Positions 21,667-32,900 of a DNA stretch of 64,000 nucleotides are shown here, piece by piece. The notes beneath the pieces were generated by a model, which was not told where the DNA came from, made no database searches, and worked only from the letters and a program-made list of their open reading frames with translations. The stretch is from Cryoendolithus antarcticus (lineage: Eukaryota > Ascomycota > Dothideomycetes > Cladosporiales > Cladosporiaceae). The first letter of the stretch is position 1; each line of letters starts with the position of its first letter. The position numbers were made by a program, and so were the translations under genes. Where the stretch lies: assembly GCA_002077065.1 (NCBI GenBank), contig NAJO01000040.1, forward strand, positions 349,175 through 413,174, read 5' to 3'.

Positions 21667-22507
21667 AGCATGAGGTGTGATCTTTCGCTCGCGGAGAGGT
21701 GTTTACTGGGCACAGTATACCGTAGCACGACAGCGTTGCTACAATACCATCTCGATTGCTGAATTGGGTTTACTTCGTTCCTTCGATTGCGCCACTGACG
21801 TTGGCTAGCGCGCTGTGACCTTCTACCCTTCGCTCGCGTGGCAGTTCGATTTCAGCCGGGAAGATAGAGCTCCGCTTCCAAAGTGCCCCAAGATCGTGGG
21901 GATTTGCGCTCGCTTCACGTGTTGATGCGTCGTGAGTGTGGTTGCGCAGGGTGCCCTGCGCCGCGAGCTGAGGTGCATGTAGTCCATGGAGAGTAGACCT
22001 GTAGATTATTCAGTATCGTTCGCAGAGACCCCGTTCAATCTGTCTTGACCCCATCTCTAATCGCCTAATGCACGGCCGTTTACCGTTCGAGGCTCCCTCC
22101 ACTTCGTACCTCCACTGGGGGCTCTCCGCACACGAGATCATCCCGCAGCCTACTGATCACCAGCTGTGCCGCGTCGCGGACTTCGACTTCTGCACGGATT
22201 TGAAATCATTCACCTTTCGATCCAGCGATTCTTCGCCTGCATAGCTGGAGACTCTCTGAGTTCCAATTTTGAGTACGAACATTGCGACAAGAGATCGGGT
22301 TAAGTGGACCTACGTGGGTTGCCGAGCTCAGGAACAGGACAACCGGACCTTGTACAGTGGACTTTGCGATTCGGCGTTGGCACTGAGAACATCACAAACA
22401 TAATCGGGTTGTGAGGGTGCGCATATTTGGACTGAGCACCACTGGAGCAGATTGGTGCGCTCAGAGCGCATAGCAGCGCTGGTGGGGGCAGGGGGGAGGC
22501 TTGAACC
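21667..22507. other. Intergenic, promoter side of the CreB-like gene
   Basis: About 840 bases between two plus-strand genes: LSD1 3' flank and the upstream region of the ubiquitin protease. No gene or repeat recognised. A purine-rich tract (gggggcaggggggaggc) ends shortly before the ATG at 22508. Confidence 0.5.
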
Positions 22508-24902
22508 ATGTCGTTCTTTGGGAAGTTCAAGGGCGGTTCGGTCAGTAATCACGACAGCATTCGAACACGTCGCAAGCGGGACAAAGCTGACAGCATGTGG
22601 GCACTTAGACACAGAGTCCGGGCAACCTCACATCGCCTATCAAGAAGGATCCCAATGCTCTACAACCTACGCCGCTTGAGAAGCATCTGGCTGAAGTGAC
22701 GGGGCCGGTGCGACCAGACGGCAGCGACAAGTTCTTTGGGTTTGAGAATGTAAGTTGACCTGCTGGAAATGTGGCATTGTATATGGCTAACGCAAAAATG
22801 TAGTATGGTTCCACATGGTAGGCAGCGTAGCTCTTCCAACGCCACTATCAGCAATACTGACTCGAAGACACAGCTACTGCAACTCCATTGTACAATGTCT
22901 ATACTACTCGGCGCCCTTCCGAGAAAATGTTCTTAAATTTCCTTCACAGCAATTCCTAGAGAGCATACGAGACGAGCTCCCGCAGAGCAATGGCGGGCCG
23001 ATATCACCTCGAAATAAAAGCACGACACCATACCCCAATCTCGCCTCGCCAGCACGCAAAGTCGCTCCTCCAACATCACCAGGTCCTGCGCAGAAGCCAG
23101 AAGAGACGAAGGACTCACCCGAGTACAAGAAGAAGCTGGCGTTGCAGGCGGGGCCAGTACTGGACATGGTGTACGACAACTCGAATCGCTACGGCATGGA
23201 TGAGTCGCTTTTCACATCGTTGAAAGATATTTTCGAGGCAATAATACAAAACAAGTCGAGATTAGGCGTTGTCAGTCCGCATAAGTTTCTGGAGATCCTA
23301 CGGAGAGAGAACGAGATGTTCCGATCGGCTATGCACCAAGACGCACATGAGTTTCTGAATTTGCTACTGAACCAGGTAATTGATAATGTTGACTCGCTGT
23401 CGAACAAGCACCCTGCGCCGATGAAGTCGCCACCAAAAACGAATGGCGGTGCGCCAGAGCATAGTTTAGCAGCCGCGATGTCTTCGGCTGTGGCAGGAGC
23501 ACACAAGAATGGACTGGACACACATTGGGTGCATGATCTGTTTGAGGGTCTGCTCACCTCGGAAACGAGGTGCTTGACTTGCGAAACCACATCACAGCGC
23601 GACGAGGCGTTCTTGGACTTGTCAGTCGATCTCAGTGCACATACATCAGTCACCTCGTGTCTGCGAAAGTTCTCCGAGGAGGAGATGTTGTGCGAGCGTA
23701 ACAAGTTCCACTGCGACAACTGCGGAGGCTTGCAAGAAGCGGAGAAGCGTATGAAGATCAAGCGTTTGCCGCGAATATTGGCATTACACTTGAAGCGCTT
23801 CAAGTACACCGAGGATTTACAGCGATTACAGAAGCTGTTTCATCGGGTTGTATACCCGTTTCACTTGCGACTATTCAATACCACAGACGACGCTGAAGAT
23901 CCGGATCGATTATACGAGCTTTACGCTGTGGTAGTGCATATCGGAGGCGGTCCATATCATGGCCACTATGTCAGCATCATCAAGACCGAAGACCGCGGCT
24001 GGCTGCTATTCGATGACGAGCTTGTTGAACCAGTGGACAAGAACTATGTCCTCAATTTCTTCGGTGGTGAGCCTGTGCCAGGTGCGCAAGATGCCAAGCA
24101 GCTCGCATGCGCATATGTCCTCTTCTACCAAGAAACCACCCTCGAAGCGGTGATGAAGGAGCAAGAAGCAGAGGGCCACTACACCGAGCCTCCCATCCGC
24201 ACCTCCGAGGAACCAGTCCTATCGACCCAATCCGCGAAGACGAACAGTAACAACCTTCACACCACGATGACTGTCATGACGCCACAGACAGAAGATCTAG
24301 ACCACATGTCGCACCTCACGCACGCAGCTACGGCGCCTGTCCTCGCCATCCCAACGCCACAGCAATACAGCAACCCCTCACAACATCTGCCCACAACTCC
24401 AGCTCTCCAGCCGATCTTGCCGATAAAGTCAAAGAAAGAGCTCAAGGCCGAAGAGAAAGAACGCAAGGCGCAGATGAAGGCTGACGAGAAGATAGCGATT
24501 GCTAAACGCAAGGAGTCCGCTACTAAGCGCATGGAGATGTGGAAGAAGCAGGACGAGGAGCTGAAAGCCGCCATTGAGATGAGCAAGGCTAGTGCAGCTG
24601 AGGACGCCGCAAGACGTCCACCCGGTGAAGAAGGCGGTGAAGAGCTAAGTGAGAAGCTCGCGCCGCTTGGTAGTGGCGGTGTCCCGAGGGAGGGCGAGAA
24701 GGAGAAGTCTAGTGGTGGGTTAGCAAGGTTCGCCAGGCATGGGAGTATGAGTTTGAGGGGAAAGCCGAAGTTGTTTGGGAATAAGGAGAAGGATGTTGGA
24801 AGCCCGGGTGAAATTAGGGAAGGAAGTGTTGTGACTGACGAGGACAAGGCGAAGAAGAATCGGTTCAGTCTGGGGAGGAAGAAGAGTGCTGTGTTGCAGT
24901 GA
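22508..24902 (+). CDS. creB: Ubiquitin carboxyl-terminal hydrolase, CreB-like
   Basis: Four exons: 22508-22540, 22615-22749, 22804-22817 and 22874-24902, 736 residues. Exon 3 is only 14 nt; its splicing rebuilds the cysteine box [20 protein letters not shown], placing the catalytic Cys at ~61. The His box [13 protein letters not shown] (catalytic His ~425) is followed by [13 protein letters not shown]. Paired CLTC and CDNC motifs (~294 and ~341) form the USP zinc ribbon. The C-terminal part has a lysine/glutamate-rich coiled coil (~575-635, [16 protein letters not shown]...) and a basic tail. This combination is that of CreB of Aspergillus, a deubiquitinase that works with the WD40 protein CreC in carbon catabolite repression and permease turnover. 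CreC is not in the window. Confidence 0.92.
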
Positions 24903-25452
24903 GGGTGGAGACATGTACAGGTTCGGATCATTGAGCGATACCCGTGGTGCTTTGAGCGAGCACAGCGACACATGGCGTGGGCGTTTCTTGGGCAGGCATC
25001 TGGGAAGGAGATGGCATTTGGATTGTACAGCACAGTAGATAGCAGGACGAAAACGCGTAGCAGCTTGAGATCTCTGAAGTCTCTCATTTCTACGTTCTTA
25101 GTCGTGACCCCGCTCCCGATCATGTCGTCGTTCGGGTCATCCTAGTGGTGGCTCCCAGCACCTTCGCAAGCCTGCTATTACATGTCTCAGCAACTTCCCA
25201 ATGGCTCGCCATTGCTCCCTGCAGCTTTTCGCTCTCGGGTATCGTTCTGGCCGTCTCAAGCGATCTCGCGCTCTCAAGTGTGCCGTAGCCACAATTCCAG
25301 CAGCTCGTGCGTCCGCGCATTCTACCAGCACGCATCAGCAAAGTTCTGCCCAACGCGGCGCGCTGTGTCTCAGCACGGTCTTCCTGACATGCGGAGCAAG
25401 TATCGACTTCTGCGTCCAAAACTATATGTCTTCGACTGCTGAAGCTTTCCAT
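24903..25452. other. Convergent intergenic region CreB / YOS1
   Basis: About 550 bases between two 3' ends. Contains short frames only; nothing supported. Confidence 0.55.
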
Positions 25453-25897
25453 TCACAGAAAGAACAGGAAGAACATCATCACCACGTTCACGCCAATGAG
25501 CGGTACTGCGCGGGTTGTTAGCCCACGTCATGCACTCTCCCTTACAAGTTCAACATACGTCTCATCAAAGTCCGCACACTGTTTATGAGATTAATCATCT
25601 TGTACTTCACACTCGTGGTGTCTTGCATGCTGCCGCCGCCAAATGAAGGCTCAGAAGCTTGTTGGGCATTGCTCCAGCCGACTGCGATATAGATCAGAAC
25701 CTGGGTCTTGGAGTCTGGACGCGGATCGGGTGTACCTCGAGCGAGGAAGCGGTCTTCGGAGAGGATCGCCACGGCGTTGATGAGGAGGATAGGTACTGTT
25801 CACAGGAGCTGTCAGTGAGAGATCGGGTACGGGAGAGCTGAGAGAGTGGGAAAGTACCTTGGAAGAGCGCCGCGACGGAGAAGATGAGGGATGCCAT
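25453..25897 (-). CDS. YOS1: Yos1-like ER-Golgi transport protein
   Basis: Four small exons on the minus strand: 25897-25858, 25795-25736, 25681-25559 and 25505-25453, 91 residues. Each intron is 53-62 nt with GTAC or GTATG starts and CAG ends; none of the exons alone is convincing, but spliced they give the full family signature: FQVPILLINAVAILSEDRFL, then VGWSNAQQ, KYKMINLINSVRTLMRLPLI and GVNVVMMFFLFFL. Two membrane segments bracket a short loop with the SEDRFLAR motif. Yos1 (IER3IP1 in animals) binds Yip1 and Yif1 in the ER and Golgi and is needed for COPII vesicle traffic. Length matches the family (80-90 residues). Divergent from ALG12, with starts about 300 bases apart. Confidence 0.92.
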
Positions 25898-26204
25898 GGT
25901 GGGTGAGTGTCGCTAGAGGTAAGGTAGTGAAGGGCGGGAGCAGTCTTGTTCAGTCAAGGCATAGAGTAGCGCACACAGCTGAACGCCAGGGTGTGGGCTC
26001 GGTACTCCCGTGCAGGCAGGTGGTCAGATCGAAGTCAGCAACGTGAAGCTGTTGTCGAGTCTTGGCATGAAGTCCAACCAACGCCATCGTTGGAGATGCT
26101 CACAACGAGTTGAACCCATGTCTATAGCGGAATATCACACGTGGCGCTCACTGCAGCTCACTCTGTCGCAACGTATGCCACGACCGTCTGGCGACTCCAG
26201 AGCA

Positions 26205-27905
26205 ATGTTAGGTGCGAAGTCCGGCCATCATTCTCGCGATCATGGCTGATGCTCGCCAGACCTCGCCATTAATGCCCTCATACCCCTAGTGGTGATCGCA
26301 CATCTGATCGCGTCGCCGTACACGAAAGTCGAGGAATCGTTCAACATCCAAGCAACCCACGACATTCTCACATACGGCATCCCTTGGTCGAACACCACTG
26401 CCTTCTTCGCGGAACGTTACGATCATGTCTCCTTTCCGGGATCAGTCCCCAGGACTTTCACTGGCGCGCTCATGCTGGCTGGACTGTCAAGGCCATTCGA
26501 GTACTTCTTGCCTTCGCCCGATCAGATGCAGATAATGGTTCGCGCCGTCCTAGGTCTAGCCAACGCTGCTGCGCTCGTCTCGTTCCGCCATGCAATCGAT
26601 ATTGCATTCGGCAAGACTGCTGGACGATGGTTTGTCTTGCTCCAAGCAAGTCAGTTCCACGTCATGTACTATGCCTCACGCACGCTGCCGAATATGTTCG
26701 CGTTCACTATGACCACCGTGGCAATGAGGCAGCTGCTGTTGGCGAAAGCAGTGGGTGGGAAGTCTGCGAAGAGCGCGAAACGGAGACGGCTTGCCTTGTA
26801 CTTGCTGACAGTTGCTGGCGTTGTGTTCCGATCCGAGATTGCCATATTGCTCGTTATGGAAACGGCCATGCTCGTTCATCGACAACGCCCGTCGCTGACC
26901 AAGGAGATCATACCCGCCGGTCTGACAGGAGCTGCCGTCGGCCTCCTCACTACAGTCTCTGTCGACTCCTTCTTCTGGCAGCAATTCCCGCTCTGGCCCG
27001 AATGGGTTGGTTTCTACTACAACACCATCCTGGGCAAGTCCGCCGATTGGGGCAGAAGTCCAGCTAATTGGTACTTCCTCGTGGCGCTGCCTAGACTGTT
27101 ACTCAATCCAATGACTATCGTGGTCACCCTGCCGATGGGAATATCTCTGAAGCCATTGACTCGGACTAGCCAGGACCTGCTAATTCCGCATCTCGGCTTC
27201 ATCGCAGCCTACAGTCTTCTCCCTCACAAGGAGTGGCGCTTCATCATCTACAGCATTCCTGCCTTCACCGCTGTAGCCTCAGCTGGCGCATCCTGGATTT
27301 GGACACGAAGGGCAAAGAGTATGTTCTACTATGTACTGAGCAATCTTTTGATCATCACAACGATGGCCTCATTTATGGCGAGCGCCGGTTTACTGTACGT
27401 TTCGGGCTCGAACTACCCGGGCGGCCAGGCCTTGCATCGACTACACCAGCTGGACTCAACGCCCGGCAAACGAGTCTACCTAGATAACCTCGCATGTCAG
27501 ACAGGCGTCACGAAGTTCCAGCAAATACGAGATACATGGCTCTACGATAAGACGGAGGATCCAGATCAGCTGCTCACGCCACTCTTCTGGCAAGACTTCG
27601 ACTACGTCCTTGCGGAAGACCCTAAACGTATCATCGGCAACTGGCCCGTCAAGGAAACGATCACAGCCTTCGAGGGCGTCTCGCTACGACCAGAAGTCGA
27701 CGAGCTGGCAGCGAACCGCAATTCCCGCGTGCCGGTCGCATGGCAGGAGCAGTACTATGACTTCGCGACAGTGATGCGAAGAGACTTCACGCAAGGGTAC
27801 TGGCCTGTGATTCGCATGCGGTCAAAGCTGTACATCTTGGAAAGAGGGCATACGAAGACGAAGCTGGTGGACCTGCCGGACGCTAAATTGACGCTTCAGA
27901 TGTAG
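26205..27905 (+). CDS. ALG12: ALG12, dolichyl-P-Man alpha-1,6-mannosyltransferase
   Basis: The long frame has no ATG before its conserved start ([20 protein letters not shown]), so a first exon is needed. A 48-nt intron at 26212-26259 (GTGCGA, GGCTGATG branch, GCCAG) joins ATG TTA G to AC CTC, giving [20 protein letters not shown]. Exons: 26205-26211 and 26260-27905, 550 residues; an in-frame ATG at 26175 would add ten. The protein is a multispan ER membrane enzyme of glycosyltransferase family 22. Features seen: the luminal EE of [23 protein letters not shown], and [22 protein letters not shown]12 adds the eighth mannose to the lipid-linked N-glycan precursor. Length agrees with yeast Alg12. 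The 7-nt first exon is the uncertain part. Confidence 0.9.
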
Positions 27906-27922
27906 TTTGATACCCTGTAATA

Positions 27923-28464
27923 TCATATCAGCACCAGTTCAGCTATCGGCCGGTACATGTGGACACACTCGATGAGGTCCCCATCCGGATCACGGCAGTA
28001 GACACTTCGCAGCTTGCCTACTGCGCCGGTGCGATCAACGACATTACCGCCTTCGAGGATCTGTCGGTTTTACGGTCAGCTACGACCCCCGCACTAGGTT
28101 TTTTTGAGTATCTCAAGTCCGGCCGTCTTCCACGCGCCCAACACCTCATCGATCGGATGCTCAGTGATAAAGCACAGATCACCACTCCCAGGCTGTACAG
28201 TCGCGGCTTTGGGTTCGAACTCGTGGCCGGAGAGGTGGAGGTTGATCTTTTGGGAGCCGAACTTGAGTGCGTGTCTAAGCAAGTCAGCTTCACATGACGA
28301 GGAGGTGTGATCGATTACACCTGCCGTTCTGTATCGTTTGATCGGAAAACCTCATGTGTCATGCCCAGATGTTGTGTGTAGAAGTTGATGGTAGCTTGGA
28401 TGTCTTTGACGGTGAGTACGACGTGATCGAGGGACTTCACTGCGAAGGCGGATGTTGACGACAT
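27923..28464 (-). CDS. Glyoxalase/VOC-fold small protein with irregular introns
   Basis: Best model on the minus strand: 28464-28325, 28274-28112 and 28060-27923, 146 residues. It reads MSSTSAFAVKSLDHVVLTVK, TINFYTQHLGMTHEVFR, then HALKFGSQKINLHLSG, PGSGDLCFITE and GKLRSVYCRDPDGDLIE, a clear vicinal-oxygen-chelate (glyoxalase) domain. The metal-binding His of DHVVLTV and the Glu of DLIE are present; the substrate is unknown. Intron 1 (28275-28324) fits the frame only with a GC donor (CG|GCAGGT). The second gap (28061-28111, 51 nt) has an internal TAG, a GCTGAC branch and a GACAG acceptor, but starts ATACTC with no GT. Either non-canonical splicing, a damaged donor (GT to AT) making a pseudogene, or a sequence error. 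The 3' end lies 17 bases from the convergent ALG12 stop. Confidence 0.7.
28061..28111 (-). other. Candidate intron lacking a GT donor
   Basis: This 51-nt segment interrupts the glyoxalase fold between GLE and ILEGGNVVDRTG. It has a GCTGAC branch site and ends in ACAG, like its neighbours' introns, but begins ATACTC. It contains an in-frame TAG, so reading through truncates the protein. The border repeat GAGAT/CAGAT allows the edges to slide, but no position gives GT-AG or GC-AG. Confidence 0.6.
28275..28324 (-). other. Candidate GC-AG intron
   Basis: A 50-nt intron starting GCAGGTGTAA and ending TTGCTTAG with an AGCTGAC branch site. Using the nearby GT (four bases further in) breaks the frame; the GC donor gives the expected TERHALKFG. 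Confidence 0.6.
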
Positions 28465-29048
28465 GGCTGCTAGTTACCTATGTGTGGACGAGCGATTCTC
28501 GACGGCGATTGCTTGTTTTTGATTGTTGTTACGATGTCAAGCTCTGAGATGTAGTTTCACCAATGTCCGAGGTACCTGATGATGAAGCGGGGACCTCTTC
28601 GATAATTAGGATGCTGTGTGATGCAATATTTGTGTAGCATATTGGACTGCTTGTGTGCTTATTTGCCTGATACGGGTAGTTGTCAACGCTCGACATGACA
28701 AGGGAATCGCCCTGTCCACACCCAACACCATACACCGTCCTCTTCTTTCTACTGCGCCCATATAAGCGCGTTCAGGTATTTCTCGACACCCCTGCTTGTA
28801 TCGAGAGTTATCCATGGGATTGCGCGTATCAGCACCCGAAATCGTCTGTTGGTTGTCCAACATCGGTCACTTCGAGCTGCTGACATTGCTTTCGTGCTCG
28901 TACAAGCGTTGCGACATGACAGACCGACTTTGCAGCGTCGATGATCTCACCCACAGTACAACAACTGCATCATTAGGGTAATGTAGTCTTGACACGATCA
29001 CTCGGTCGCCGATGGTAGTAGATGTCGCGCGCAGAAGCTCGCCTGTGC
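28465..29048. other. Intergenic between glyoxalase-fold gene and cyclophilin
   Basis: About 580 bases between two minus-strand genes. Short frames on both strands show no family pattern; nothing supported. Confidence 0.55.
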
Positions 29049-29635
29049 TCACATTTCACCACACTGCGAGATCGCCACGTCTTGGACCGGCTTCTCATCG
29101 CGAGTCCTCACGTTCTCAATCTTGCGCACAACATCCATGCCGTCTATGACCTTGCCGAAGACGACGTGCTTGCCATTGAGGTGTGGTGCGGGTGCCGTCA
29201 AGATGAAGAACTGACACCCGTTCGTGTCTTTGCCCGAGTTCTGGAGGTGAAGTCAGCAAAACGCACATCATTTCCAAAATATATATCGTAGAGATGATCA
29301 CTTACCGCCATACTCAACAACCCTGCCTCCTCATGCCTATACTTGAAGTTCTCATCCGGGAACTTGTTCACCCCGTAGATCGTCGCACTTCCCGTCCCAT
29401 CGCCATTGATAAAATCGCCTCCCTGGATCATAAAATCCTTGATCACACGGTGAAATTTGCAGCCTTTGTAGCCAATGGGTCGTCCAAGATGATTCTTCGT
29501 CTCGCCAGTGCAGAATTGACGGAAGTTTTCTGCAGTGCGTGGCACAGCGTCAGCGAAGAGCTGGATCTTGATGCGGCCGAGAGGCTCGCCGCCGAGAGCC
29601 GTGTCGAAGAACACAATAGGATTGTCCGTGGCCAT
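29049..29635 (-). CDS. Cyclophilin H-type peptidyl-prolyl isomerase
   Basis: Two exons on the minus strand, 29635-29306 and 29240-29049, 173 residues; the 65-nt intron starts GTAAGT and ends CTCCAG. The ATG at 29635 gives [18 protein letters not shown]; upstream in-frame sequence is not conserved. The active-site residues are present: [15 protein letters not shown] (Arg 63, Phe 68, Gln 71), then [20 protein letters not shown] with the Trp-loop position occupied by His-Leu, and [16 protein letters not shown] at the end. The short extra loop [17 protein letters not shown] and the compact size point to the cyclophilin H (PPIH, Cyp3) group, which in other eukaryotes is part of the U4/U6.U5 tri-snRNP. 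No targeting signal, so cytosol or nucleus. Confidence 0.9.
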
Positions 29636-29983
29636 GATCGTTTTCAAGTGAAGGTCAAGTAGCGTGAGAAGCTGAATCCGCAAGCTATCCAAGCTGATCA
29701 GTGATATATGTTGGGAGATTCAATGATAGACTGTCGATCAGCGAGGTCGTATATGAGTTCCAACTTGAGATCTGTTCTGCTCGAGAAGGTATGGGTACAA
29801 GGGTGAATAGCCGATATCTGAATTGTCGATTTATGAACCTCACGGCAGTGGCCCGCGTGAGTGAAGTCAATAGCGATTATTATAATGGAATACGAAGACT
29901 GGGTTTGCCAAGCAATGAGGTTGTAGTAGAAGAAACTATATGGACCCGAGACACGAGGTAAGAGCTGCCTCGTATTAAGCTGT
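29636..29983. other. Intergenic between cyclophilin and VPS8
   Basis: About 350 bases, A/T-richer than the flanking genes. Holds the cyclophilin promoter side and the VPS8 3' flank; no gene seen. Confidence 0.6.
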
Positions 29984-32900
29984 CTATGACTTCGCTGCAT
30001 TGCGCTGAACGCCATCTGTACACACTGGACACCGGTACACCCTGCCCTGAGGCGCCGCGCCAGCACCGTGCATCTTGTCCTCTAGACAAGCCCGATGGAA
30101 TGTATGCCGACAAGCGAAGACCACGAGCGCCAGTCTCTTCGCATCATCATCGTCTTCAACGGCTCTAGCCTTAGCTTTCCCCTGACTCCTGCTCCTGCCA
30201 CTTCTCTCTCCATCCCTGGCCCTCTTCCCATCCACCCTCCCCTGCTCTCTCTTAACCCACTCATCATACACCGCCTCTCCCACTCCGGTCCCCCAAGCCC
30301 GCTTCTTGCACATCTCACAAGCCTGCGTTCTTGGCCGCCAGCCTCGTTGTCGGAGCGCATGGGCATCAGCCATGTCTGTAAAAACGTCCGAACCCAGCAG
30401 GTCATTCGCCAATGTGAGCACATTCTGCTCGAAGGTGTAGGCGGCGAAGATATCGGCCAGGACTTGACGGAGGTCGGCTAGGGAGGAGGCTGAGGCAGCA
30501 GCGCGGGTGAGGAAGGCGCGGAGGATGCGCAGGAAGGTCTGTGGGTTGTGGAGGGTGCGTTGTTGAGCGGTTGAAAAGCCGTTGGCGGGTGCGGTGGGCA
30601 CTCTGGCGGGAACTGAGGTGGCTGCGAGGAGTGCTGTGAAGGTCTGTTGGACGTTGGTCCGCAATGAGGAGCGAAGAGAGTCGAAGTCTTGGGTAGAGTC
30701 ATTGAGATCGGAATCAGTAGCTTGGGCGTCATGGGATGCGGCTGTAACACTCTGCGTGAGCTGAACAACTGCGTCGATGAGATTCAGCCATAGGTACTCG
30801 TCTAGATCGAGATCGTTCTCGTCAATGTCCCAAGTAGGATTCGTTCTCGGTCGAGGAGCTCGCTCTGCCCTGGCACTCTGGCCTTGACAAAGCCAGACGC
30901 CAACTTTGGTATACTTCTGAACGTCTTCGACCAGCTCGTCAGCTGTTTGATGCGTGCCACGAACGTCAGGGCTTTCCGACGCCGCAGCGAGCAGGCTTAC
31001 GAGTGCGTGCTGTTGGCTTTGCATATGCGTGATCAGCCGATTCATTGCGTCTCGAGCAAGACCATCGCGGGCTAGTAGCACGACTGCGGCGTCAATGATG
31101 CCACCGCTTTCGATGGCTGGAAGCACTTGATCGAGACGCAGATCGCCTGATGGTAAAGATCCCACGTAGTCTGCGACATGGTCTGGTTGGTGTGAGCACA
31201 TGAGCTGCACATACAATTCCTGGAATGCTGACCTCACGGCGTCGGGCAGCGGAGTCTGAGACTTGGCTACTGTATCGCGGTGCAGCAGTGCGGGCTCGAG
31301 CAGTGCTCGCAGGTAGAGAAATTGCTGGTATGTGTTAGATAATGCTTCCACACAAGGCTGCAGGAGATCAGGCGCGGCTTTGGCCAGAGTAAGAGCTGTT
31401 CCCTCAATGTTTATGTCTGCCAGTGACACTGCATGCTCTAGTATGATGCCTCTGACTGCCTGTCGCTGTTTCTGCGGTACCATCGCGCTACTTTGCATGA
31501 TTGAGGTAATGCAATCGAAGACACCCTGCTCATCATCTGGATCCTCGAAGTAGGCACTCAGCAGCTCGGGCCAAAGCTTTTGTCTACGATATACTGTCTT
31601 CAACACCTTGAAGTAACGAGCACCGCGCAGCAACTCGATCAATCCGCCCATGTCGGTCGGACTGAACGCTGACAGCAGATACTCAACACTAAGCTGACAG
31701 TCATCGCGAAGCTCGTTGGATGGCGGATCGCAGAGTCGTTGCAGCACACCACTTAGCAGCGCGCCGGACAGAATCAGCTGAGATGGATACTTGGGTAAGC
31801 TTCGAGCGATAAACATGTCGAGGAAGACCGTATCATCGTATGCGAAGTCGCCTTTGTGCATGACATCAATCATAATCGAGATAATGTGCTGCCTCGTCAT
31901 TTTGAACCCCGAGCGTCGCTTTATGCCGTTCATCTGAGCTGAGCCGTTCATCCCGGTATCGTCGTCGGTGTCGTTTAAGAATGAGTCCTCGAAAGCTTCG
32001 TTGAGCATACTAGTGAAGCTCGCAGCGTCGAAGCTCAAGAGTAGACTCAAGTACGGGAAAGCAGGCTCGTCGAGCTTCGATGCAGTGGTGTGAAACACTG
32101 TGATGCTCCCAGCAGGCCACGCGACAGGCCTACCCGAGAAGATGTACTCGTACAGATCAGCTTTCGCTTGCGCAGCCTCGCTGTCACTCATGTACTCGCC
32201 ACTGGGGTACCATCGACTTGTCAGTGAGAACGCGAGGTATGGAAACGTCTTCATCGCCGCCTCGTAGAATGGGTCGTCAGAGAGGTCTGCGCCATCGCCA
32301 GCATTGATAATCGTCATGAGTTGCAGCATGTCGATTAGAGGGGTGACGAAGTCGTGCAAAGCTCGCGTCCATACGTAGATCAGCGCGTCGAACAGCTGAT
32401 GTTGCCGGCAAAGCATTGTGATCTGGTCGAGATCGAAAGACGTGGGTTCAAGTCTACAAAGCAGCTCTTCCAAACGAGCGCTCTGATTTTCGGAGATGAA
32501 ATGGGAGACCACACTTTTGACGACCTCGGGAGGCAAGATCTTGATGTCTGCATCTAGGACCCACGGCTCGAGAGTCGTGACGAAGACACCTTCTTCGCCG
32601 GCATCTTCGAAAGCGTCAAAGACTGTGCTGAACAGGTAGGCAGTCTCGTCCATCGTCACACAGGCATCGAAGCACACTTCGGCGAGATCTCGCAGTCGAT
32701 CTTCGCGATCGATGTCATGCTGCGAGAACGTGTAATCTACTGAAGCAGCCAGCATTGCAATCAGTCGTTCCCGTACCATCTCGTGGCGTGTCGTAGCATG
32801 GTCTGGCAAACCAACGGTGACGCTGTTGGCAACGCCTCCGTAGTATTCGATCGCAAGGCGAATGGCTGCAACGTTGTCGCCGTGCTCCATCAGTGCCACT

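Noticed and set aside
24257..25123. 288-codon minus-strand frame rich in Ser, Phe and Leu
   Set aside because: Mirror of the Lys/Glu-rich coiled coil of the CreB-like gene; such composition produces long antisense frames.
28208..28222. tRNA-like T-loop sequence (GGGTTCGAACTCG)
   Set aside because: No D arm, anticodon arm or acceptor pairing around it; it is part of the glyoxalase-fold exon.
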